Assembly (NCBI GenBank): GCA_958405355.1
Contig: CATYEA010000120.1
Coordinates: 1-6,128, forward strand
Source: an uncultured Lachnospiraceae bacterium
Lineage (GTDB): Bacteria; Bacillota; Clostridia; Lachnospirales; Lachnospiraceae
Direction of reading: 5' to 3'
Length of the DNA: 6,128 bases
In this document: piece by piece, positions 1-4,505 of the stretch
Layout: each line of letters opens with the position of its first letter
How positions within the stretch are numbered: position 1 is the first letter of the stretch
Translations under genes and position numbers: made by a program
The notes under the pieces: model-generated
Seen by the model: only the letters and a program-made list of their open reading frames with translations
Told to the model about the DNA's origin: nothing
The model's database searches: none

Positions 1-185
1 ATACTGCCAGGCATTTTTTATCACCGAAATTCACATAATGGGAAAATAAAGATTTTTTTGAAATGGATTTGGAAGTCAGGCACATTACCTTAGAAATCTT
101 ATATATTTTATTATACCAAAAGAAAAAACAGGCAGCAATTGCAAGGCTTCGACAAATATTTCTTAAAATTTAATATTTTAATCTC
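1..185. other. AT-rich leader left of mecA, no assignable gene
   Basis: This stretch is AT-rich with several A and T runs and shows no gene I can name. On the plus strand all three frames are open at the window edge and close early, one with TAG at 91-93 and one with TAA at 47-49, so the 3' end of an upstream gene could lie here but the frame cannot be chosen. On the minus strand a short open frame runs from an ATG at 85 off the left edge, but it lacks a well-spaced ribosome binding site and resembles nothing I recognise. No RNA gene or hairpin terminator was seen. Confidence 0.5.
110..138 (-). promoter_or_regulatory. possible leftward sigma-A promoter
   Basis: Read on the minus strand there is a perfect TATAAT (115-110) preceded, after 17 bases, by TTGCTG (138-133), which matches only three of six positions of the -35 consensus. 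It would drive a gene diverging from mecA and lying mostly beyond the left edge. In sequence this AT-rich a perfect -10 can arise by chance, so this is a weak call. Confidence 0.3.
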
Positions 186-214
186 TTTACAGTTTCTGCT
201 GCTGTAGGTATACT
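186..214 (+). promoter_or_regulatory. sigma-A-type promoter of mecA
   Basis: A -35 box TTTACA (186-191) and a -10 box TATACT (209-214), each matching five of six consensus positions, are separated by the ideal 17 bases. Transcription would begin near 220-222, leaving a leader of about 30 bases before the mecA start codon. A 9-bp direct repeat, CTGTAGGTA at 202-210 and 213-221, overlaps the -10 box and the predicted start point and could be an operator. Confidence 0.65.
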
Positions 215-237
215 GTAGGTAACCTCAATCCTACATT

Positions 238-244
238 AAAGGAG
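238..244 (+). promoter_or_regulatory. ribosome binding site of mecA
   Basis: AAAGGAG lies 8 bases before the ATG at 253. This decides the start: an in-frame GTG at 244 overlaps the Shine-Dalgarno sequence itself and cannot be the real initiator. Confidence 0.85.
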
Positions 245-252
245 TGATTTCT

Positions 253-1038
253 ATGAAGATTGAGCGACTTAATGAAAATCAGATTCGCTGTACACTGAAT
301 AAAGAAGATTTAGTAAACCGTGAGATTAAGTTGAGTGAACTTGCTTATGGTTCTGATAAAGCCAAACGGCTGTTCCGTGATATGATGATTCAGGCTTCTA
401 CGGAAGTGGGATTTGAAGCAAACGATATTCCATTAGTCATCGAAGCTATTCCCGTATCCAATGAATGCATTATTTTAATCGTAACCAAGGTTGAAGACCC
501 TGAGGAACTGGATACCCGCTTTTCCAAATTTTCTCCGGCGAACATATCCCTGGATGACGACTCACCGGATTCCGAAGAAGAATCCGACGATAATCTTTCC
601 GGCTATCGCAGCGCGGCAGATATTCTGGACTTGTTTAAAAAAATCAGTGAGGAATTGATCGTTAAAGAGATTTCTTCCGGAGAATCCAAAATTCCGCTGC
701 CGTCCGGCACAAAGCCAAAAGCTGGTGAAGGTGCCCCTTCAATTGAAATGACAAAAGTGTTTATCTTCCGGAATCTCGAAGATGTCTGCCGGTTTGCCGA
801 TGTTATTCATCCAAAATACCGCAGCTCCAACACCTTATACAAAGATTCGAAATCCGGCAGTTTTTACCTTGTTCTTACGAAGGGAAAGGCCTCACCTCAT
901 TTGTTCAACAAAGTCTGCAATATTGCTACCGAATACGGTGAATGTGTTCCGGCGGCCGCGGCTTCCGTAGCTTACTACAACGAACATTTTACGATCATGA
1001 TAAAAAATAAGGCCATCCAAAAGCTGGCGAATCTGTAG
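253..1038 (+). CDS. mecA: MecA-family adaptor protein for ClpC/ClpCP proteolysis
   Basis: Predicted cytoplasmic adaptor of 261 residues. In Bacillus, MecA binds substrates such as ComK with its N-terminal domain and delivers them to the ClpC ATPase with its C-terminal domain, which also drives ClpC assembly. Here the N-terminal domain spans about residues 1-90, with the family-typical opening MKIERLNENQIRCTL and the strand ECIILIVTKV. A linker at about 92-165 carries an acidic cluster (101-113) and a Gly/Pro/Lys patch near 150-162. The C-terminal domain (about 166-261) has the YRSSNTLYK and GSFYLVL elements that match the B. subtilis pattern of SKTTLYS and RYYLYVD. The protein is longer than B. 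subtilis MecA (about 218 residues), mainly through the linker. It stands alone, with its own promoter and a terminator right after the stop. The family call is firm; the substrates are unknown. Confidence 0.9.
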   Translation: MKIERLNENQIRCTLNKEDLVNREIKLSELAYGSDKAKRLFRDMMIQASTEVGFEANDIPLVIEAIPVSNECIILIVTKVEDPEELDTRFSKFSPANISLDDDSPDSEEESDDNLSGYRSAADILDLFKKISEELIVKEISSGESKIPLPSGTKPKAGEGAPSIEMTKVFIFRNLEDVCRFADVIHPKYRSSNTLYKDSKSGSFYLVLTKGKASPHLFNKVCNIATEYGECVPAAAASVAYYNEHFTIMIKNKAIQKLANL

Positions 1039-1045
1039 CAAAAAC

Positions 1046-1081
1046 AAAAACAGCGAGAAGTTTTTCTTCCCGCTGTTTTTT
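1046..1081. terminator. bidirectional intrinsic terminator between mecA and the DUF1858 gene
   Basis: CAGCG (1051-1055) pairs with CGCTG (1071-1075) and GAAG (1057-1060) pairs with CTTC (1066-1069), with one A/C mismatch and a five-T loop. The stem is flanked by A-rich sequence on the left and a T run on the right, so RNA made in either direction ends in a U tract. It sits 8 bases after the mecA stop and 15 bases beyond the end of the convergent small gene, so it can serve both. Confidence 0.85.
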
Positions 1082-1095
1082 ACTTCTATTGAACC

Positions 1096-1305
1096 CTATT
1101 TGTTATTCTTTTCAAGGAAGTTATTAATTTCTGCAACTAACGCTGCCGGATCAATACCATGAACCATTGCTGCTTCTGCGATGGTTTCTCCCTGAGAAGA
1201 CGGACAACCCAGACAATGCATACCAATGCTCATCAAAATAGGCGCTACACCTGCGTCGATTCTTAATAAATCGCCAATCATAGTATCTTTTGTTACCTGT
1301 GCCAT
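1096..1305 (-). CDS. DUF1858 / hybrid-cluster-protein-associated redox disulfide domain protein
   Basis: A single-domain protein of 69 residues. The centre GMHCLGCPSSQGETIAEAA, with a CxxC pair at Cys31 and Cys34, followed by the helix VHGIDPAALVAEINNFL, is the hallmark of DUF1858, the redox-disulfide domain named for its frequent pairing with hybrid cluster (prismane) protein in anaerobes. The CxxC pair is presumed to do thiol/disulfide chemistry or bind a metal; no reaction has been established that I can cite. The start is supported by AAGGAGG (1320-1314) 8 bases upstream. The gene is monocistronic, converges on mecA and diverges from the ferredoxin gene. No hybrid cluster protein gene is in the window, so its partner is unknown. 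Confidence 0.85.
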   Translation of the reverse strand: MAQVTKDTMIGDLLRIDAGVAPILMSIGMHCLGCPSSQGETIAEAAMVHGIDPAALVAEINNFLEKNNK

Positions 1306-1341
1306 TTCAAAGTCCTCCTTCTGAAATTTTAATCATTGCTT

Positions 1342-1370
1342 ATTATAATACATTATTTCCAGCTTTGCAA
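1342..1370 (-). promoter_or_regulatory. sigma-A-type promoter of the DUF1858 gene
   Basis: On the minus strand TTGCAA (1370-1365, four of six consensus positions) is followed after exactly 17 bases by a perfect TATAAT (1347-1342). Transcription would start near 1335, about 30 bases before the start codon, leaving just enough leader for the AAGGAGG ribosome binding site. Confidence 0.7.
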
Positions 1371-1422
1371 GTCCCAGGCGAATCTCAGGTAATTTTCCAA
1401 ATTTTTTCAATATTATTTGCTA

Positions 1423-1441
1423 AATGATAAATTATATCATT
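1423..1441. promoter_or_regulatory. inverted repeat resembling a Fur-family operator
   Basis: AATGATA (1423-1429) and TATCATT (1435-1441) form a perfect 7-bp inverted repeat around a 5-base centre. The core at 1425-1439 matches the 7-1-7 Fur heptamer pattern TGATAATnATTATCA at 11 of 14 positions, by my count. It lies between the divergent redox genes, about 17 bases upstream of the proposed ferredoxin -35 box and over the -35 zone of an alternative start. Binding by Fur, PerR or Zur is inference; no such regulator gene is visible here. Confidence 0.4.
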
Positions 1442-1458
1442 GAAGTGCTATGTTATGC

Positions 1459-1488
1459 TTGTCTAACCGGGCCCTTTTGTATTACAAT
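1459..1488 (+). promoter_or_regulatory. likely promoter of the ferredoxin gene
   Basis: TTGTCT (1459-1464, four of six) and TACAAT (1483-1488, five of six) are 18 bases apart, giving a start near 1495 and a leader of about 55 bases. The spacer holds a GC-rich patch, CCGGGCCC, unusual in this AT-rich gap, and an 11-base palindrome TTGTATTACAA (1477-1487) overlaps the -10 box. An alternative is an extended -10 element, TGTTATGCT at 1451-1459, which would place the Fur-like repeat at its -35 position but has no good -35 box. Confidence 0.45.
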
Positions 1489-1535
1489 AAGACCGTACAA
1501 CTTAACAGTACTATTTGATTTATATTCATACTTAT

Positions 1536-1542
1536 AAGGAGG
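1536..1542 (+). promoter_or_regulatory. ribosome binding site of the ferredoxin gene
   Basis: A perfect AAGGAGG sits 8 bases before the ATG at 1551. It fixes the start there rather than at an in-frame ATT at 1515, which would add 12 residues that ferredoxins of this class do not have. Confidence 0.9.
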
Positions 1543-1550
1543 TAACTATC

Positions 1551-1724
1551 ATGGCATATGTAATTTCTTCTGATTGTGTTTCCTGTGGTGCTTGCGCTGG
1601 CGAATGTCCAGTAGGCGCTATCGTTGAAGGCGATGGAAAATACGAAATCAAAGCTGATGACTGCATCGATTGCGGTACTTGTGCAGGTACATGCCCAACA
1701 GGTGCTATTTCTCAGGCTGACTAA
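1551..1724 (+). CDS. 2[4Fe-4S] clostridial-type ferredoxin
   Basis: A soluble electron carrier of 57 residues, the usual size for clostridial ferredoxins (about 55). Two CxxCxxCxxxCP motifs are complete: Cys9, 12, 15 and 19, and Cys38, 41, 44 and 48, each followed by Pro. In this fold the first three Cys of one motif and the last of the other bind each cubane cluster. Such proteins carry low-potential electrons among pyruvate:ferredoxin oxidoreductase, hydrogenase, Rnf and related enzymes. The internal duplication (PVGAI and PTGAI after each motif) is plain. The strong ribosome binding site and 13-bp terminator suggest a highly expressed single-gene transcript. The electron partners cannot be told from this window. 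Confidence 0.95.
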   Translation: MAYVISSDCVSCGACAGECPVGAIVEGDGKYEIKADDCIDCGTCAGTCPTGAISQAD

Positions 1725-1744
1725 TTTAAAAAATTATAAAAAGC

Positions 1745-1782
1745 AAAGTGCTTTGGGTTTTCCCAAAGCACTTTCTTTTTTT
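1745..1782. terminator. strong bidirectional terminator between ferredoxin and MerR-type gene
   Basis: AAAGTGCTTTGGG (1745-1757) and CCCAAAGCACTTT (1762-1774) form a perfect 13-bp stem with a TTTT loop, followed by a run of T to 1782. On the minus strand the stem is followed by GCTTTTTATAATTTTTT, so it should also stop the convergent MerR-type transcript, whose stop codon is about 20 bases away. Confidence 0.92.
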
Positions 1783-1794
1783 GCAAATACTGCT

Positions 1795-2547
1795 TCAGCG
1801 CCGGAACAGGCCAAAACGCCGTTTATTCATCTTCGTCGGTGTATATGGCGGAAGTTTCGCTGCCGCGGCCTCCTGGTAACCCCTCTGGCGTCCCCGAATG
1901 GCTTCATCCAGCTTTCTGAACCGCATTTCTTCCCGCTGCTCTCTCTCCTGTTCTATGGCATCCATTTCCCCCAGAAGACGTTCTGTTACCTGACGTGCAA
2001 TGGACTCCTCCAGTTTCAAATTATTCGCCTGAAGCGCCTGAGACACGATACCATCCATTATGTATTTAAAATGGCTCATCTTCTCAGCCGGACTGACGCT
2101 GACAACCGCCGGAGCTTCAACGCTCTGTACTTCTGCCAATTCTGCCGCTGCTGTTTCTTTCACATTTTTCTCTTCCGGCTTTTCCTTTTTCTCCTCAATC
2201 TTCTGAACCTTCTCGCCTGTCCTCTGTGCCTTTTCTTCAAGTTTTTTTGATTTTTCTTCAGACTCGACAAAATTTTGCCGTACATTGTCCAAAGAAATAA
2301 TATTTGTACCCTTTTCTTCTTCAAACATAATCTCAAGAACATCTTTTATCGCTTTCAACTGAAATCCTCTGTCTTTTAACGCCCGTATCTGGCAAAATAC
2401 ATCGATTTCCCGCTGTGTATAATAACGATGGCCCATTTCATTCCTTGGTATGTCCAGTGACAGCTCGTCCTCCCAGTACCGAAGTACATGGGATTCAACT
2501 TTTACCATCTTCGCTGCATCTGATATTGTGTATCGCATCTCTTCCAT
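1795..2547 (-). CDS. MerR-type helix-turn-helix protein with charged linker and basic C-terminal tail
   Basis: A predicted DNA-binding protein of 250 residues. Residues 5-25 form a MerR-like helix-turn-helix (YTISDAAKMVKVESHVLRYWE). They are followed by the wing GHRYYTQREID (39-49) and the helix KDRGFQLKAIKDVLE. No effector-binding domain or metal-binding Cys pattern follows. Instead there is a Glu/Lys-rich linker (about 94-130), an Ala/Val-rich stretch (131-152), a helical, probably coiled-coil region (about 155-225) and a basic/aromatic tail, KMNKRRFGLFRR (239-250). This layout recalls RacA or DUF3967-type MerR-like proteins more than classical MerR activators, but I cannot confirm homology. 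It lies downstream of dnaB but behind that operon's terminator, with its own promoter. The function is unknown: regulator or chromosome-organising protein. Confidence 0.75.
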   Translation of the reverse strand: MEEMRYTISDAAKMVKVESHVLRYWEDELSLDIPRNEMGHRYYTQREIDVFCQIRALKDRGFQLKAIKDVLEIMFEEEKGTNIISLDNVRQNFVESEEKSKKLEEKAQRTGEKVQKIEEKKEKPEEKNVKETAAAELAEVQSVEAPAVVSVSPAEKMSHFKYIMDGIVSQALQANNLKLEESIARQVTERLLGEMDAIEQEREQREEMRFRKLDEAIRGRQRGYQEAAAAKLPPYTPTKMNKRRFGLFRR

Positions 2548-2553
2548 AGAATA

Positions 2554-2558
2554 CCTCC
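2554..2558 (-). promoter_or_regulatory. ribosome binding site of the MerR-type gene
   Basis: GGAGG lies 6 bases before the ATG at 2547 on the minus strand. This favours the start at 2547 over an in-frame TTG at 2583, which has no such signal and lies next to the predicted transcription start. A second ATG three codons inside (2538) is less well spaced. Confidence 0.8.
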
Positions 2559-2587
2559 ACTCAACCTTCTCGTTATCTAACAATCAA

Positions 2588-2615
2588 ATTATAGCAAACC
2601 CCTAAAATATTTCAA
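2588..2615 (-). promoter_or_regulatory. extended -10 promoter of the MerR-type gene
   Basis: On the minus strand TTGAAA (2615-2610, five of six) precedes, by 16 bases, a perfect TATAAT (2593-2588) with a TGC directly in front, an extended -10 element. The start would be near 2581, giving a leader of about 33 bases. A heptamer TTAGGGG occurs twice in direct orientation, at 2628-2622 upstream of the -35 box and at 2605-2599 inside the spacer. Confidence 0.75.
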
Positions 2616-2651
2616 TTTTATCCCCTAACAACTTGTCGACACAGCCCACTC

Positions 2652-2688
2652 GAAAAACAAAAAAACCGGTCACAATATTCGTGACCGG
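2652..2688 (-). terminator. intrinsic terminator of the gdpP-rplI-dnaB operon
   Basis: Read leftwards, CCGGTCAC (2688-2681) pairs with GTGACCGG (2673-2666) around a 7-base loop, followed by seven T, a G and five more T. It starts 28 bases after the dnaB stop codon. Between stop and terminator a weaker hairpin with one bulged base (2692-2716) is possible. The downstream MerR-type gene therefore probably depends on its own promoter. Confidence 0.9.
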
Positions 2689-2716
2689 CTTAATATACGC
2701 CGAAATATGCGTTATT

Positions 2717-4057
2717 TTATTTCTTTGATTTATTTGCAAACTTAGTGTAGTTCGGAAGCCAAACCAGTTCCACCGTACCAATCGGGCCATTACGCTGTTT
2801 AGCGATGATAATCTCAGAAATATTTTTCTTATCTGTATCTTTATTATAGTAATCATCCCTGTAGATGAACATTACCACATCGGCATCCTGCTCGATTGCT
2901 CCGGATTCACGTAAGTCGGATAAAATCGGCCGATGGTCCGGCCGGGTCTCACAAGCTCGTGAAAGCTGGGACAAGGCAATGACCGGTGCATTAATCTCTC
3001 TGGCTAAAGCCTTTAAGGAACGGGAAATTTCGGAAATCTCCTGCTGTCTCGAATCCGTCCGTTTACTGCCGCCGCTCATAAGCTGTAAATAATCAATAAT
3101 GACCAGCCCCAAATCATTTTCAAGCTTGAACTTCCGACATTTGGAACGAAGCTCCGAAATCGAGATTCCAGGGGTATCATCAATGATCAGCGGCGCCTTA
3201 CTGATATCCCCGGCGCTTTCGATAAGCTTTTCCCAGTCGTTGGCGCTCAGGTTACCGGTTCGGATCAACTGAGAATCCACCTTGGACTCCATGGAGAGCA
3301 AACGGTTGACCAACTGATCCTTTGACATTTCCAAACTGAAAATAGCCGTAGGCACTTTATTTTTTACCGCAATATACTGGGCCAGATTCAGGACAAAAGC
3401 CGTTTTTCCCATAGACGGACGAGCAGCCACAAGAATCAAATCGGAAGGCTGAAATCCGGAGGTTTTATAATCCAGATCATAAAATCCGGTAGCCAGTCCG
3501 GTCACTGTCCCTTTATGCTTCGCTGCCAGTTCAATCTTGTCAATAACACTTAAGACCACATCCCGAATCGGTACAAAATCGTCAGAACTTTTCTTCTGGA
3601 GCAAATCAAAGATTTTCTTTTCCGTATCCTCAAGGATCTGATCCAGCGGCTCCTTTCCAAGATAGCAAGTATTTGCAATCTCTTCATTCGCCCGTATCAT
3701 CCGGCGCAGAAGGGCCTTTTCTGCCACAGTTTCCGCATAATGCTTGACATTGGCCGACGTCGGTACATCATTTAAAATACCGCTGATAAATTCCACGCTG
3801 GTCAGCTCCGGCGGCACATCCTTATTTTTCAGGCGTTCCTGCAGCGTCACCAGATCTACCGGCTTATCCTCCCCGTACAGCTCCGTCATCACATCAAAGA
3901 GAATTCCATATTGTCTCTGATAAAAATCATCGCTGGTGATTATTTCCGAGGCGGTCACAATGGCATCCGCGTCCATCAACATCGAGCCAATGACGGCCCG
4001 CTCCGCCTCATCACTATGGGGTAATATTCTCTTGATCAACGCTTCATCCATCGCCAT
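2717..4057 (-). CDS. dnaB: replicative DNA helicase DnaB (DnaC of Bacillus)
   Basis: The hexameric helicase that unwinds DNA ahead of the replication fork, moving on the lagging-strand template with ATP and contacting primase through its N-terminal domain. The 446 residues match the family length. The N-terminal helical domain covers about 1-155 (SDEAERAVIGSML near 15-27), and a RecA-like motor follows. Visible motor motifs are Walker A ARPSMGKT (212-219), catalytic Glu243 in SLEMS, Walker B LVIIDYLQLM (318-327), the sensor SQLSR (363-367), DLRESGAIEQDADVV (381-395) and the arginine-finger region KQRNGP (420-425). No intein or frameshift is present. The start at 4057 is set by GGAGG (4068-4064) 6 bases upstream, so an in-frame TTG at 4072 is rejected. 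One base separates it from the rplI stop, which implies translational coupling. It is the last gene of its operon. Confidence 0.97.
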   Translation of the reverse strand: MAMDEALIKRILPHSDEAERAVIGSMLMDADAIVTASEIITSDDFYQRQYGILFDVMTELYGEDKPVDLVTLQERLKNKDVPPELTSVEFISGILNDVPTSANVKHYAETVAEKALLRRMIRANEEIANTCYLGKEPLDQILEDTEKKIFDLLQKKSSDDFVPIRDVVLSVIDKIELAAKHKGTVTGLATGFYDLDYKTSGFQPSDLILVAARPSMGKTAFVLNLAQYIAVKNKVPTAIFSLEMSKDQLVNRLLSMESKVDSQLIRTGNLSANDWEKLIESAGDISKAPLIIDDTPGISISELRSKCRKFKLENDLGLVIIDYLQLMSGGSKRTDSRQQEISEISRSLKALAREINAPVIALSQLSRACETRPDHRPILSDLRESGAIEQDADVVMFIYRDDYYNKDTDKKNISEIIIAKQRNGPIGTVELVWLPNYTKFANKSKK

Positions 4058-4058
4058 A

Positions 4059-4505
4059 TCAGGCCTCCACAACCTTCACTTTCAATTCTGCTGTTACCTT
4101 TGGATGTACCTTATATGGCACGATAACCGTACCAACCATACGGATTGGCTCCTGCAGATTCAACTTTTTCTTATCGATATCCAGATTTAACTGAGCTTTG
4201 GCCGCCGATGCGATTTCCTTTGTGGAAACAGAGCCAAATACACGGCCGCCTTCACCGGTCTTGATCGACACTGTAACAACTTTTTCCTTCAGCTCCTCAG
4301 CAAATACTTTGGCAGCTTCCAACTGCTCTTTAGCCACTTTCTCTTCATTGGCCTTTTTCAGTTTCAGATCATTCATGTTCTTGGCTGTTGCTTCCAGACC
4401 AAGTTTTTTCTTTAAAATAAAGTTTCTTGCATAACCTTCATTGACTTCCACAAGTTCGCCTTTTTTTCCAAGGCTTTTCACATCTTCCAATAAAATAACT
4501 TTCAT
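4059..4505 (-). CDS. rplI: 50S ribosomal protein bL9
   Basis: Large-subunit protein that binds 23S rRNA near the L1 stalk base and reaches out from the ribosome; in other bacteria its loss affects reading-frame maintenance. At 148 residues it has the normal length. The N-terminal rRNA-binding domain (1 to about 50) opens [17 protein letters not shown] and carries the family signature between Gly13 and Ile30 (G-KK-G, V21, GY at 24-25, N28-F29), with Ile where Leu is more usual. A long Lys/Glu-rich connecting helix (about 41-75) leads to the C-terminal domain with [17 protein letters not shown]. The start codon follows the gdpP stop with no gap, and its ribosome binding site AAGGAG (4519-4514) lies inside the last gdpP codons. 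Confidence 0.97.
   Translation of the reverse strand: MKVILLEDVKSLGKKGELVEVNEGYARNFILKKKLGLEATAKNMNDLKLKKANEEKVAKEQLEAAKVFAEELKEKVVTVSIKTGEGGRVFGSVSTKEIASAAKAQLNLDIDKKKLNLQEPIRMVGTVIVPYKVHPKVTAELKVKVVEA

Noticed and set aside
782..970. A 62-codon frame inside mecA
   Set aside because: It is in the +2 frame within the conserved MecA C-terminal domain and has no initiation signal.
1477..1487. TTGTATTACAA as a Rex (NADH-sensing) operator
   Set aside because: Rex sites have the longer form TTGTTAA-N4-TTAACAA. This palindrome has only 5-bp arms and a 1-base centre, so it is noted only as a palindrome over the -10 box.
1624..2250. A 208-codon open frame on the plus strand across the ferredoxin end and the MerR-type gene
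   Set aside because: It begins inside the ferredoxin in another frame, crosses a strong terminator and lies antisense to the MerR-type gene. Its product is rich in Phe, Leu and Cys, as expected from the complement of Glu/Lys-rich codons.
2692..2716. Hairpin just after the dnaB stop as a separate terminator or small RNA
   Set aside because: The stem has only eight pairs with a bulged base and no T run follows it. The strong hairpin at 2666-2688 explains termination.
2602..2856. An 84-codon minus-strand frame over the dnaB end and terminator
   Set aside because: It overlaps the dnaB C-terminus in another frame, reads through the terminator hairpin, has no ribosome binding site and matches no family I know.
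3936..4434. Two plus-strand frames antisense to dnaB and rplI
   Set aside because: Both mirror well-conserved genes, lack ribosome binding sites and give low-complexity Ser/Phe/Ala-rich products.
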